A stretch of DNA of 64,000 nucleotides from Oceanispirochaeta sp. M1. Its GTDB lineage: Bacteria > Spirochaetota > Spirochaetia > DSM-2461. This document shows positions 55,114 to 64,000 of this stretch, one piece after another (the first letter of the stretch is position 1; each line of letters opens with the position of its first letter). The translations under genes and the position numbers were made by a program. The notes under the pieces are model-generated. The model made no database searches. It was not told where the DNA came from and worked only from the letters and a program-made list of their open reading frames with translations. The stretch lies in NCBI RefSeq assembly GCF_003346715.1, contig NZ_QQPQ01000020.1, forward strand, positions 43,319 through 107,318. The letters are read 5' to 3'.

Positions 55114-57168
55114 TTACATTGGGTGAGAAGATTTTATAATATCCTGTGCAATCTTTCCTCCCACAGAATCATAATGACTGAACTCAACCTCAAATGCTCC
55201 TGTACCGGAGGTCATTGATTTCAGATCGATACTGTAACGCATCAGTTCTCCCTGTGGAACCTGAGCCTGAATTGACTGAATTCCTCCGCCTACAGGCTGC
55301 TGGTCCTGTACCCGGCCTCTCTTTGTAGAAAGATCGGAAAGTACATCACCCATATACTGATCTTCAATAAAGACGGTCAGATTCATAACAGGTTCAAGCA
55401 GGGTTGGTTTTGCCTTTTCAACAGCTTCCTTCAGGGCATGTTTTGCTGCCAGTTTAAAAGCCATTTCAGATGAATCTACAGGATGCTCTTTTCCGTCATA
55501 TACGGATACAGCTATATCCATAAGAGGGTAACCCGCAAGGAAGCCTTCATCCATACTCTCAAGTAGACCTTTCTCAATGCCGGGCATATAACCCTTACTG
55601 ATAGATCCTCCCTTGATATCGTTGCTCAGCTCAAAGTGTTTTCCACGTTCAAGTGGTTTGATCCTGATGCAGACTTTACCGTACTGACCATGACCGCCGG
55701 ACTGTTTCTTATGAGTGTATTCAGCATCGGAAGATCCCGTGATGGTTTCTCTGTAGGGAACCCTGGGTGTTCTTCTGTTTACATTGATCTTGAAGTTCTT
55801 AAGAAGTTTTTCAAGAATGATGTTTATATGTAGTTCACCCATACCGGAAATTACAGTTTCTTTAGTCTCTTCGTTATATTTGATAGTGAAAGTAAGGTCT
55901 TCTTCTGCCACTTTATGCAGCTGTGCAGACATCTTGTCTTCCTCTTTCTGATTCTCTGCATTGATTGCCAGGCTGTATACAGGGTGGGGAAGGGACAATG
56001 ATTTGTAATGAATGATATCATCTGATGCACAGATACTGTCATTAGTCTGAAGAGATTCAATTTTAGTCAGAACGGCAATATCACCGGCATGTACTTCATT
56101 TGTCTCTTTAAGATCTTTGCCTTCACAGAGGAAGAGTTTATTGATTCTCTCTTTTTTCTCCTCTCGTGCATTATAAATATCTGAACCTGAAGTCAGTTTT
56201 CCGGTAATAACCTTAACATAGGACATTTTACCGGCAAACTTATCAATCATAGTCTTGAAAATAACACCGGATGTACTGCCTTCAATGGAGACCATCTTTG
56301 ATTTCTCACCGCTGATACAGGGTTCTTCCACACGGCCGGGAGCCGGTGATTCCATGGCGATAAAGTCCATCATGGGGGTTATTCCTGAATTATAAACAGC
56401 ACTTCCGCAAAATACCGGAACAAATCTGTTATAAAACAGCCCCTCACGGAGTCCCTTGATCGCATCTTCTATTGAGAGAGTTCCTTCATCAAAGTATTTT
56501 TCAGTCAGACCATCATCACCTTCAGCGGCCATTTCAATCATCTTCAGATGATATTCTTCTGCAATTTCCTTATATTCTTCAGGAATATCAATGGCATTCT
56601 CTTCTTTTCCGCCCCCGTCTTTCTTGTAGGCTTTCATGGTCATCAGGTTAATAACACCCTGATAATCTTCAGCCTGTCCCATGGGGATAGTCAGTGGAAT
56701 TGCCGTAATCTTAAATTCCTTCAAATCATCAAGAACCTTATAAAAATCGGCTCTTGTTTTTTCCATTTTATTTACAAACGCAATTCTCGGCATATCACGG
56801 GCATTCAGACGTCGCCATAATTTTACGGTTTCAATCTGTACACCTGATCTGGCTCCTATGAGCATAACTGCCGATTCTGCGGCTCTGAAAGAAGAGACGA
56901 CCTCTCCTACAAAGTCAGAAGCACCGGGAGTATCAAAGATGTTGATTTTTGTATCTTTCCAAATAACATTGGTTAGGGAAGTATGAATAGAAATCTTTTT
57001 TTCAATTTCTTCTTCTGTAAAATCACTGACAGTACGACCTGAATCTACTGTCTCCGCTTTAGCAATTACACCGGCATTGAATAGAATCTGTTCAACCAGA
57101 GTCGTCTTACCGGTGTCACCGTGCCCGCAAACTGCAATGTTTCTGATGGTATCGGTTGTAAAAGCCAC
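55114..57168 (-). CDS. EF-G paralogue (EF-G-2 type)
   Basis: 684 aa from GTG 57168, with AAGGAGG nine bases upstream; an upstream ATG frame at 57222 lacks a ribosome-binding site. Five-domain elongation-factor-G layout, but the GTPase motifs deviate: G1 GHGDTGKTT (canonical AHIDAGKTT), G3 DTPGASDFVGE in place of DTPGHVDF, and G4 NKME, where the usual Asp is Glu. It resembles EF-G-2 of Thermus rather than the main translocase. A role in ribosome recycling or stress is possible (inference). The gene lies next to fusA with a terminator between. Confidence 0.8.
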   Translation of the reverse strand: MAFTTDTIRNIAVCGHGDTGKTTLVEQILFNAGVIAKAETVDSGRTVSDFTEEEIEKKISIHTSLTNVIWKDTKINIFDTPGASDFVGEVVSSFRAAESAVMLIGARSGVQIETVKLWRRLNARDMPRIAFVNKMEKTRADFYKVLDDLKEFKITAIPLTIPMGQAEDYQGVINLMTMKAYKKDGGGKEENAIDIPEEYKEIAEEYHLKMIEMAAEGDDGLTEKYFDEGTLSIEDAIKGLREGLFYNRFVPVFCGSAVYNSGITPMMDFIAMESPAPGRVEEPCISGEKSKMVSIEGSTSGVIFKTMIDKFAGKMSYVKVITGKLTSGSDIYNAREEKKERINKLFLCEGKDLKETNEVHAGDIAVLTKIESLQTNDSICASDDIIHYKSLSLPHPVYSLAINAENQKEEDKMSAQLHKVAEEDLTFTIKYNEETKETVISGMGELHINIILEKLLKNFKINVNRRTPRVPYRETITGSSDAEYTHKKQSGGHGQYGKVCIRIKPLERGKHFELSNDIKGGSISKGYMPGIEKGLLESMDEGFLAGYPLMDIAVSVYDGKEHPVDSSEMAFKLAAKHALKEAVEKAKPTLLEPVMNLTVFIEDQYMGDVLSDLSTKRGRVQDQQPVGGGIQSIQAQVPQGELMRYSIDLKSMTSGTGAFEVEFSHYDSVGGKIAQDIIKSSHPM

Positions 57169-57274
57169 CTTAGTCCTCCTTAATTCGGATAATGATACTT
57201 TTATCATAGATCCCGTAATCAAGGGCCGTCAAATGTTATTTGAATCTTTTCTGTGCTTTTAGAGCTGTAATGAG

Positions 57275-57334
57275 GAGATAAAAAAGAAACTGCTGCTGAA
57301 AATTTGTTATTAAACTCTTTTACAGCAGCAGTTT
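57275..57334 (-). terminator. Terminator after fusA
   Basis: Perfect 12-bp inverted repeat (AAACTGCTGCTG at 57287-57298, complementary to 57323-57334), 24-base loop; the minus strand continues CTTTTTTATC. Separates the two EF-G genes. Confidence 0.8.
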
Positions 57335-57363
57335 GTTTTAAAAACTGTTATTTTTGTATTAAA

Positions 57364-59394
57364 TCAATCAATTTTTGCAGAAAAATGGGAAAATTCCATA
57401 GAGAATGTTCCTCTTCCCTGTGTCTGACTCCGTAATGAGGTCGTATATCCAAACATTTTAACCATGGGAGCCTGGGCTTTTACAAGCTCAAATGCCGGTC
57501 TGGATTCCATTGAACTGACCATTCCTCCCCGTTGTGTAAGCTGGCTGATGACATCCCCCACATACTCTGGTGGACACATAACATCAACTTCCATAACCGG
57601 CTCCAGAAGTACTGGAGAGGCCTTACGGCATGCATTGTCAAATCCAAGAGCCCCGGCTGTCTCAAAAGCCAGTTCACTTGAATTTAGTTCATCATAAACG
57701 GCTGCAGTCAGTGTGACACCCATATCAATAGTGGCATAACCCATAAGTGTTCCCGACTGCATTGCATTAAGTACACCTCGTTCAACGGCAGCTACCATTG
57801 CCTTGGGAAGCTTGTTCTTGGGAACTTCATTTGTGAACTTATTACCTGAGCCTCTCTTAAGAGATTCAACCTTAAGAGTTATATTTGCCTGATTTTCCTT
57901 CCCTGCAAGGACTTTGCTGAATAATTCATTGTGAGATACTGTTTCTGTCACAGATTCACGGTAGGAAACCTGTGGTTTACCCACATTGGCTTCAACTTTG
58001 TAGTCATTGGTAATTCTTGTAACCAGAACATCCAGATGAAGTTCACCCATTCCTGAAATGATCAGCTGTCCTGTTTCATCATTCTCTTTTACTTTGAATG
58101 TAGGGTCTTCCTTCTGGAGAGTATCCAGAACACCCCGTAGTTTATCCTGGTCACTCATTGTCTTTGGCTCAATGGCCACAGAGATAACAGGCTCAGGGAA
58201 ATCCACGTTTTCAAGAATCACTGGATAACCTTCACTGCAGATGGTATCTCCTGTCTGTGCCATTTTCAAACCTACGATAACGGCGATATCACCTGCGGCA
58301 ACAGAGCTTATCTGTTCTGGATGATTTGAATGCATTCTAAGGAGACGGTTGATCCTCTCCCTTTTTCTCTTATTGGCATTCATAACAGGAGTTCCGGATT
58401 TAAATTCTCCTGAGTAGACCCTTATAAAGCATAGGGGTCCGGCTTCCTTGTCCTGCTGAATCTTAAAGATCAGCCCCGAAGGTTTTTCATTTATACTACG
58501 TTTCAGTGTTACCGGCTCTTCTTTCTTAACTGATATCGCTTCAATGTCCTGTAGATCTTCAGGAGCTGGAAGATAGGAGAGCACCGCATCAAGAACGGGT
58601 TGAACACCCTTGTTCTTCAGTGAGGAGCCAACAAATATGGGAAGAATATTCTGACTTATTGTTTCTGTTCTCATTACTGAATGAATCAGTTCTTCTGGAA
58701 TATCTTCACCCTCGAGATAAAGCTCTGTCATTTCATCAGAAAATGCAGAAAGTTTATCAATCAGGTTTTCCCGCCACTTTTCGGCAAGCCCCAGAAGTTC
58801 CTGCCGGATCTCTCTGGTTTCAAAAGTCGTACCGTTGTCAGCTGTATTCCAGTGAATCTCTTTCATCTGAATTACATCAATATTTCCCTCATAATCGGAT
58901 TCTGCTCCGATGGGGAATTGAACAGGAAGGGGAGAGGCTTTAAGCTTCTCCTCTATCTCCTTGACTACTTCAAAGTAATCGGCTCCGATGCGGTCCATCT
59001 TGTTGATAAAACCGATTCTGGGAACCTTATATTTATCGGCCTGATGCCATACTGTTTCAGACTGGGGCTCCACACCGCCTACAGCACAGAACACTGCCAC
59101 TGCACCGTCAAGGACGCGTAGCGAACGCTCAACCTCAGCGGTAAAGTCTACATGACCCGGAGTATCGATAATATTGATCTGATGATCTTTCCAGAAACAT
59201 GTGGTTGCCGCAGAGACGATTGTTATACCGCGGTTCTGTTCCTGTTCCATCCAGTCCATGGTGGCGCTTCCATCGTCCACCTCACCGATTCTATGGCTTT
59301 TACCTGTATAATAGAGGACTCTTTCTGTAGTTGTCGTTTTTCCGGCATCAATGTGGGCCATAATACCGATATTTCTTATTTTCTGGCTGGACAT
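57364..59394 (-). CDS. fusA: Translation elongation factor G
   Basis: 676 aa. Translocase of the ribosome. G1 [19 protein letters not shown], switch region [16 protein letters not shown]3 [17 protein letters not shown]4 INKMDR; domains II-V follow with [10 protein letters not shown]. Shorter by about 20 residues than E. coli EF-G, spread over insertions. ATG 59394 has AGGAG eight bases before. Spirochaetes have two divergent EF-Gs; this one keeps all canonical motifs and is likely the translocase. Confidence 0.92.
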   Translation of the reverse strand: MSSQKIRNIGIMAHIDAGKTTTTERVLYYTGKSHRIGEVDDGSATMDWMEQEQNRGITIVSAATTCFWKDHQINIIDTPGHVDFTAEVERSLRVLDGAVAVFCAVGGVEPQSETVWHQADKYKVPRIGFINKMDRIGADYFEVVKEIEEKLKASPLPVQFPIGAESDYEGNIDVIQMKEIHWNTADNGTTFETREIRQELLGLAEKWRENLIDKLSAFSDEMTELYLEGEDIPEELIHSVMRTETISQNILPIFVGSSLKNKGVQPVLDAVLSYLPAPEDLQDIEAISVKKEEPVTLKRSINEKPSGLIFKIQQDKEAGPLCFIRVYSGEFKSGTPVMNANKRKRERINRLLRMHSNHPEQISSVAAGDIAVIVGLKMAQTGDTICSEGYPVILENVDFPEPVISVAIEPKTMSDQDKLRGVLDTLQKEDPTFKVKENDETGQLIISGMGELHLDVLVTRITNDYKVEANVGKPQVSYRESVTETVSHNELFSKVLAGKENQANITLKVESLKRGSGNKFTNEVPKNKLPKAMVAAVERGVLNAMQSGTLMGYATIDMGVTLTAAVYDELNSSELAFETAGALGFDNACRKASPVLLEPVMEVDVMCPPEYVGDVISQLTQRGGMVSSMESRPAFELVKAQAPMVKMFGYTTSLRSQTQGRGTFSMEFSHFSAKID

Positions 59395-59421
59395 ATCATT
59401 ACTCCTGTCAAATTCCGCGTG

Positions 59422-59451
59422 ATTTTATCATAAAGCCCTCTCCGGTATCAA
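59422..59451 (-). promoter_or_regulatory. fusA promoter
   Basis: Minus strand TTGATA (complement of 59446-59451), 18 bp, TAAAAT (complement of 59422-59427), about 28 bp upstream of the fusA ATG. Confidence 0.45.
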
Positions 59452-59523
59452 TCGTAATATCTAAAAAGAAGAAATATTATTAAACACTCGAATAGTAGTC
59501 TTTTGCACTTTTGATCAAATATC

Positions 59524-59539
59524 ACACAATATGTGGTGT
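59524..59539 (+). promoter_or_regulatory. NrdR-box-like operator upstream of nrdJ
   Basis: ACACAATATGTGGTGT matches the NrdR consensus (acaCwAtATaTwGtgt) closely and sits just upstream of the nrdJ promoter -35. A weaker half-similar site ACACTCGAATAGTAGT (59484-59499) lies 40 bp upstream, four helical turns away; NrdR normally uses paired boxes. Confidence 0.65.
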
Positions 59540-59546
59540 ACATGCC

Positions 59547-59575
59547 TTGTCATTAACGCTTCTATGCATTATATA
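59547..59575 (+). promoter_or_regulatory. nrdJ promoter
   Basis: TTGTCA (59547-59552), exactly 17 bp, TATATA (59570-59575). Confidence 0.6.
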
Positions 59576-59672
59576 TTTGTAAACAACAGCACAGTCTTTT
59601 TCAGGAACAGCGCTGTATAACTTAATAAAAGATATCAAAACGAACAAGCATATATATGTCAGGAGAAGGTTA

Positions 59673-61931
59673 ATGAGCGAATTCAAGTGGAATCAGAAAT
59701 TGAGTGAAGAGATATTTAAGGCGAAATATATGCTTCATGGTGAAAAAACACCGGAAGAAGTATTTAAAGGTATTTCCAAGGAAATTGCATCAACAGAAAA
59801 AGCGGATAAGAAGAAAAAAATTGAAGAGGAAATCTTTGAACAGCTCACTAGCGGTAAATTGATTCCCGCCGGTCGTATCCTGGCAAATGCACGGCCTGAA
59901 AGCCCCATGAAAAACTATAACAACTGCTTCACTATTGATGTTGAAGACTCCATGGAAGGTATTTACGACTCACTCAAAGAAGATGCAATGATCAGTAAGA
60001 TGGGTGGAGGGGTCGGTTTTGATATCTCCAAACTACGTCCTAAAAGCACAGCTCTTTCCAAAGGCGGGCAGGCATCTGGAGTAATATCCTTCCTGCGGAT
60101 TTTTGATCAGTCAGCTAAAACCATAATTACCGGGGGTCATAGAAGATCAGCACATATTGCTCTTCTTGATATATCCCATCCCGATATCGAGGAGTTTATC
60201 ACTGTAAAACAGGGTGATCATAACAAGGAACTGACACAGTTTAACATTTCAGTCAAAATCACTGATGCCTTTATCAAGGCCGTTGAAGATGACGCAGACT
60301 GGGATCTGGTTTTTAATGGTATTGTTTACAAAACCGTAAAGGCCCGTTATCTCAACGATCTGGTTTCGCGCAACTCTTTTATTCATAATGAGCCGGGAAT
60401 TTTCAACCAGGATCTTATTGAAAAATATAACAATGGTTACTGGGCATTTAAAATGGACCGTGTGAATCCCTGTGGTGAACTTGTTATGCCTCCTTATTCA
60501 CTTTGTTGTCTGTCTGCCATAAATCTCTCCAAGTTCGTTAAAGAACCTTTTACAGACAAGGCTGAATTTGATTTTCCCGAATTTGAAAAGACTGTTCGTC
60601 TTGGTATTCGCTTTCTGGATAATGTTCTTGATAAAACAGATTATCCTCTGGATAAAATTGAAAAATTTTCAAAACAGTGGAGACGTATAGGACTCGGGTT
60701 TACCGCTCTGGGCAATACATTCGCCATGATGAAAACCAAATACGGAAGTGATGAATCCCTTAAACTGGGTGAGAAAATCGCTAAGGCCCTGAGAGATAAT
60801 TCCTATAGTGCCAGTGCTGATCTGGCTGCTGAGAAAGGGCCTTTTCCTGCCTGCGATATTCAAAAACTGATTAAAGCAAATTTCATTAAAGAACTTCCTG
60901 CGGATATCAGAAAGAAAATTGAAAAGAACGGTATGCGAAACATACAGCTCAATACAGTGGCTCCCACAGGAACTACCTCACTCTCTGTAGGCCAGAACTG
61001 CTCTTCAGGGATCGAACCGATGTTTGCCCTGCAGTACGATAGAAATGTACGTACCGGTGTGGATGATGAAACAAGATCTGAAACAGTCTATGATTATTCC
61101 TGGATGGAGTATCTTGCTCTTCAGGATGAAGATATTGCCGTAGCAGATGCTCCTGATTATTTTGTGACAACCGTCGATATTGATCCCAGAAGAGCTGTAG
61201 ATATGCAGGCGGTATTCCAGAAATATATTGACCACAGCATCTCAAAAACACTGAACCTTCCCCCCGGGACTACATTTGAAGAGTATAAAGACCTCTATAT
61301 GTATGCATACAAGCAGGGGCTGAAGGGTTTTACCACCTTTAATCCCGATGGAAGTATGAAAGGTATACTGGAATACTCCGAGAAGAAAGATAATCAGACA
61401 ATAAAAAGAGTTCTGGGACCAGAGCGTCCTTCGGAACTGCCCTGTGAGATTCATCAGATAAAAGTGAAGGGGCAGAAATATATTATTCTGGTAGGGATTC
61501 TGAACGGGAGTCTTTATGAAGTGTTTGCCATTGATGATCCGGAAAATCATATTGATCTTAAAAAATATTCTGGCGGTCTGGTCAAAAAGGCTGGAAAAGG
61601 CCGATATGATCTGCATGTTGAATCCGGTCCTGTAGAGGCTACAATCAAAGACTTCACCAGAACCTTTGATTCTCCCAATGGATCACTGTCCAGATTTCTT
61701 TCAATGGCACTCCGCCACGGAACTCCTCTGCAGTTTATTATCGACCAGTTGAATAAAGATACCAACTTTGAAGACTTTGAAAGAGCTCTGTCCAGGGTCC
61801 TTAAACGCTATATTATTGATGGAGAAGAGGTTATTGCCGGCGAAAATAAATGTGCTGAATGTGAAGGAAAGCTCATTTTCCGTGATGGTTGTGTGACATG
61901 TCCTGAGTGCGGCTGGAGTAAATGTTCATAA
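59673..61931 (+). CDS. nrdJ: Adenosylcobalamin-dependent ribonucleotide reductase
   Basis: 752 aa class II reductase, making deoxyribonucleotides with B12 and no oxygen requirement. NYNNCFTI and NPCGELVMPPYSLCCLS hold the active-site cysteines; LNTVAPTGTTSLS and QNCSSGIEPMF are typical phosphate/substrate loops. The C-terminus has CxxC pairs (CAEC, CPEC) for zinc or redox relay. AGGAGAAGG precedes the ATG. The NrdR box implies repression when dNTPs are plentiful. Confidence 0.92.
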   Translation: MSEFKWNQKLSEEIFKAKYMLHGEKTPEEVFKGISKEIASTEKADKKKKIEEEIFEQLTSGKLIPAGRILANARPESPMKNYNNCFTIDVEDSMEGIYDSLKEDAMISKMGGGVGFDISKLRPKSTALSKGGQASGVISFLRIFDQSAKTIITGGHRRSAHIALLDISHPDIEEFITVKQGDHNKELTQFNISVKITDAFIKAVEDDADWDLVFNGIVYKTVKARYLNDLVSRNSFIHNEPGIFNQDLIEKYNNGYWAFKMDRVNPCGELVMPPYSLCCLSAINLSKFVKEPFTDKAEFDFPEFEKTVRLGIRFLDNVLDKTDYPLDKIEKFSKQWRRIGLGFTALGNTFAMMKTKYGSDESLKLGEKIAKALRDNSYSASADLAAEKGPFPACDIQKLIKANFIKELPADIRKKIEKNGMRNIQLNTVAPTGTTSLSVGQNCSSGIEPMFALQYDRNVRTGVDDETRSETVYDYSWMEYLALQDEDIAVADAPDYFVTTVDIDPRRAVDMQAVFQKYIDHSISKTLNLPPGTTFEEYKDLYMYAYKQGLKGFTTFNPDGSMKGILEYSEKKDNQTIKRVLGPERPSELPCEIHQIKVKGQKYIILVGILNGSLYEVFAIDDPENHIDLKKYSGGLVKKAGKGRYDLHVESGPVEATIKDFTRTFDSPNGSLSRFLSMALRHGTPLQFIIDQLNKDTNFEDFERALSRVLKRYIIDGEEVIAGENKCAECEGKLIFRDGCVTCPECGWSKCS

Positions 61932-62001
61932 AGGGTGGACGGCCTTCGGGATACAGGCTATTATTTTCAACAAATATGCTTTAATTCGGAGGTCACTCTC
62001 T

Positions 62002-62349
62002 ATGGAAGAAGAAACAATTTTTGACAAAATAATTGCCGGAGAACTACCCTCTGACAAGGTTTATGAGGATGAACATGTTCTGGCATTCCGGGACATCAAT
62101 CCTCAGGCACCGGTTCATGTACTGGTTGTTCCTAAGGTAAAAGTGAAAGATTTTACTGCTCTACAGGACAGCGATGCCTGCAAAACAGGTCTTTTTTTCA
62201 AGGCAGTATCTAAAGTAGCTACTATTCTGGAGCTTGATAAGAATGGATACCGTATTGTTCTGAACTGTGGTGAAGATGGTCAGCAGACCGTTGAGTATCT
62301 TCATGCCCATATATTGGGCGACAGAAAAATGAGCTGGCCTCCGGGCTGA
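62002..62349 (+). CDS. HIT-family nucleotide hydrolase (Hint-like)
   Basis: 115 aa. HIT fold: FDKIIAGE, AFRDINPQAPVHVLVVPK and the C-terminal triad. The usual H-x-H-x-H-x-x motif here is Y99-L-H101-A-H103-I-L, so the first His is Tyr while the catalytic second and third are kept. Expected to cleave AMP from nucleoside phosphoramidates. CGGAGGT precedes the ATG; a terminator follows. Confidence 0.88.
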   Translation: MEEETIFDKIIAGELPSDKVYEDEHVLAFRDINPQAPVHVLVVPKVKVKDFTALQDSDACKTGLFFKAVSKVATILELDKNGYRIVLNCGEDGQQTVEYLHAHILGDRKMSWPPG

Positions 62350-62357
62350 TGTTTTAT

Positions 62358-62388
62358 AAGGCCCCAAATTATGGGGCCTTTCGATTAA
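62358..62388 (+). terminator. Terminator after the HIT gene
   Basis: Perfect 8-bp stem AAGGCCCC / GGGGCCTT with a seven-base loop, then TCGATT; the T-run is poor. Confidence 0.65.
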
Positions 62389-62401
62389 TTAAAAAGAGGG
62401 C

Positions 62402-63391
62402 ATGTATATCTCTCGAAAACTGCTGATTTACATCTTCTTACTCATGCTCCTCATACCCATGGGGCTTTCATCTCTTGATTTTTCGATCATCAACAAGGGT
62501 GAGATAATATTTCAGGAAATATTTATTGAGACAGAAGACGAGGGAAACAGTTATTACCATAATTTCGGTGTTCTCGGTCTTGAACCTGGAGCCCGGCATA
62601 ATATTCATATTTACTGTCCCGATGAAATCCTTTTTTGCAGCTTTTATTTCTACGGTATTTCACAGGAAAGCTACATTATCGAAAATGTAGCCATTGAGCA
62701 GAACAGCATAGTCTATATACTACCTGAACATTATATTGAGTTCCCTGACGCTTATTCTGATTTAACGGATCCCGATGCCGTATACGGTGCTCAGCCTTTC
62801 AGCAGGGATGATCATTTTTCAGATCCACCAGAACTTGTAAACGAAGACTCCTTTGAACCAAGGGGGCTGGTGGATATGGAGATATTCAACTATACCAATT
62901 CACCTGTCTTCCGTATCTATCTTGAGAGTGACGGAACCGTTCTTGAGGATAATTATCTCACAGAAGGTGTTCTCCTTCCTTCGGAAAGCCGTACACTCCC
63001 TCTCCCTCTGGAAGAGGGAAAATCATACAAAATACATCTTCTTGGTCCGGATGATAAAAAATTCACAAAAGTTCTGAAGACTCCTCTGGAAGCAGACTTT
63101 ATGGTTTTCTATGATACGGATCATTACAGTGTTCTTAACAGTATGATAATAGTTCTTCAGAATGAGACAGATCAGGAACTTACAGAGATATACCTGATAG
63201 ATCAGAGTTCTTCAGAACGTCAGGAGATACTGGAAGGGGAAGTACTTATGCCTCTGGAGAGTAGAGAAGTAATGATTCAGGGAGTATTTAAAATTTGCGA
63301 TATGGTGGCATTTACAAAGGAACGAAGGAAAATCTATCTTTTTGATCTTGATATAAAAAAGGAAGAAGTCCTGCTTATCGAAGAGTTTTAA
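62402..63391 (+). CDS. Exported protein of unknown function
   Basis: 329 aa with a signal peptide (about residues 1-24, hydrophobic IYIFLLMLLIPMG). The mature part is acidic and beta-rich, with three similar blocks that each contain a segment like F-x-x-YNxT...E-x-DG or LQNETDQELTEIYLI, suggesting internal repeats of an Ig-like or lipocalin-like strand pattern. No family recognised. GAGGG precedes the ATG; it follows the HIT terminator and precedes tRNA-Val genes. Confidence 0.55.
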   Translation: MYISRKLLIYIFLLMLLIPMGLSSLDFSIINKGEIIFQEIFIETEDEGNSYYHNFGVLGLEPGARHNIHIYCPDEILFCSFYFYGISQESYIIENVAIEQNSIVYILPEHYIEFPDAYSDLTDPDAVYGAQPFSRDDHFSDPPELVNEDSFEPRGLVDMEIFNYTNSPVFRIYLESDGTVLEDNYLTEGVLLPSESRTLPLPLEEGKSYKIHLLGPDDKKFTKVLKTPLEADFMVFYDTDHYSVLNSMIIVLQNETDQELTEIYLIDQSSSERQEILEGEVLMPLESREVMIQGVFKICDMVAFTKERRKIYLFDLDIKKEEVLLIEEF

Positions 63392-63428
63392 GCAGATCAA
63401 TCTTATTATCTTTTTTTGCAGGAATCTA

Positions 63429-63457
63429 TTGACCTGACAAAGTCATTATGATAAATT
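63429..63457 (+). promoter_or_regulatory. Promoter for the tRNA-Val cluster
   Basis: TTGACC (63429-63434), with ATAAAT (63451-63456, 16 bp) or TAAATT (63452-63457, 17 bp) as the -10, about 25 bp before the first tRNA. Confidence 0.5.
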
Positions 63458-63482
63458 GCCAAACGTTAAAAAGATGGTTGAC

Positions 63483-63555
63483 GGGTGTTTAGCTCAGTTG
63501 GGAGAGCGCCTGCCTTACAAGCAGGATGTCGGGGGTTCAAGTCCCTCAACGCCCA
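63483..63555 (+). tRNA. tRNA-Val (TAC), copy 1
   Basis: 73 nt. Acceptor GGGTGTT pairs with AACGCCC; anticodon loop CTTACAA gives TAC (Val, GUA/GUG). Discriminator A; CCA not encoded. Confidence 0.95.
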
Positions 63556-63575
63556 TTTTTTTATTATTATTTTTC

Positions 63576-63648
63576 GGGTGTTTAGCTCAGTTGGGAGAGC
63601 GCCTGCCTTACAAGCAGGATGTCGGGGGTTCAAGTCCCTCAACGCCCA
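63576..63648 (+). tRNA. tRNA-Val (TAC), copy 2
   Basis: Identical 73-nt copy of the first tRNA-Val. Period to the previous copy is 93 bp with a T/A-rich spacer. Confidence 0.95.
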
Positions 63649-63667
63649 TTTTTTATTATTATTTTTC

Positions 63668-63740
63668 GGGTGTTTAGCTCAGTTGGGAGAGCGCCTGCCT
63701 TACAAGCAGGATGTCGGGGGTTCAAGTCCCTCAACGCCTA
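63668..63740 (+). tRNA. tRNA-Val (TAC), copy 3 with acceptor change
   Basis: As the other two except base 72, which is T rather than C, giving a G1-T72 wobble. Period 92 bp. Otherwise a complete cloverleaf. Confidence 0.93.
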
Positions 63741-63742
63741 TC

Positions 63743-63780
63743 AAAAGGAGTACTTCCACGTATTCCTTTTTTTATTTATA
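63743..63780 (+). terminator. Terminator after the tRNA-Val cluster
   Basis: 11-bp stem (AAAAGGAGTAC with GTATTCCTTTT, one G-U pair), six-base loop, then TTTATTTATA. Confidence 0.85.
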
Positions 63781-63820
63781 ATATCCCTTTAATTCTGGAA
63801 ATAAAGTGCGTCTCTGCTTT

Positions 63821-64000
63821 AATCGAGTAGGAGGAGGGCTCACGCCCTCCGTCCTCTCACACCACCGGGCATTCGGTTCCGTACCACGGCGGTTCGTAGA
63901 CCGTTACGATACAACAACAAATTGTCAACAAACGAATACAAACCAATCGCATCAAAATGCTTCTTGGGAAAAGCAAAATTCATGTGGGTTTTCCCGGAAT
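63821..64000 (-). mobile_element. Probable 3' end of a group II intron (minus strand)
   Basis: On the minus strand a domain V-like hairpin (complement of 63858-63895; ACCGCCG pairs with CGGTGGT) is followed by a domain VI-like hairpin (GGAGGGC / GCCCTCC, complement of 63833-63850) and CCTACTCGATT, as at the end of bacterial group II introns. The intron body and any reverse transcriptase would lie beyond the window's right edge. Assigned from remembered family appearance, so moderate confidence. Confidence 0.5.

Noticed and set aside
63483..63740. Possible CRISPR array
   Set aside because: The repeats are 73-nt tRNA cloverleaves with A/T-rich 20-nt gaps, not short repeats with unique spacers. 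The Cas2-like gene at 16370 has no array nearby.
63456..63781. Overlapping ORFs repeated three times in the tRNA-Val region
   Set aside because: They are translations of the tRNA genes themselves and repeat with the tRNA period; no ribosome-binding site.

Overview
The window looks like chromosomal DNA of a free-living or marine spirochaete (inference). Pointers are two neighbouring EF-G homologues, a periplasmic FlgD-Ig/OmpA giant, PEGA and TPR envelope proteins, a two-permease LolCDE set, a large chemotaxis operon and a B12-dependent ribonucleotide reductase. No sequence search could be run, so the lineage is a judgement from gene content.

Layout. 1-8270: a FlgD-Ig/OmpA surface protein, a fused RlmKL rRNA methyltransferase, a 48-residue membrane peptide and an unrecognised 594-aa protein. 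8314-18131: a chemotaxis block (Hpt, CheD, CheW, CheY, STAS, CheA, CheR, CheB, a soluble receptor-like coiled coil, a Cas2-like protein, prfB with its programmed +1 frameshift, a second CheY). 18124-24754: a PEGA protein, FtsY, an exported unknown and LolCDE, all tightly packed. 24882-30336: a ClpC-type ATPase and a 983-aa TPR protein. 30359-32182 (minus): a uridine-kinase-family protein and tRNA-Asn.

32183-40750 is the most unusual region. A tandem duplication of the unit [kinase, tRNA-Asn, 3' end of a radical-SAM gene] has decayed. It leaves a radical-SAM relic (32224-32331), a kinase relic (32530-32685) and a tRNA-Asn copy without its 3' acceptor strand (40651-40717). Between the kinase relic and the broken tRNA sits a six-gene, overlapping, A+T-rich operon: BlaI repressor; a 1060-aa fusion of an M56 (BlaR1-type) membrane protease, an internal lipobox, a propeller-like region and a sugar-binding-protein domain; two MalF/MalG-type permeases; an HlyD-type adaptor; and a MacB-core membrane protein. 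No ABC ATPase is present. I think this is a ligand-sensing, proteolysis-controlled transport/signalling system.

40759-64000: radical-SAM gene, metK (start region in a hairpin), a pseudo-receiver/PilZ-like protein and an exported protein, all minus; mfd; a two-gene histidine-kinase set (minus); trmB, citrate synthase, a polysaccharide deacetylase; two EF-G genes (minus); nrdJ with a NrdR-like box; a HIT protein; an exported unknown; three tandem tRNA-Val(TAC) genes with a terminator; and, at the right edge, what looks like the 3' end of a group II intron on the minus strand.
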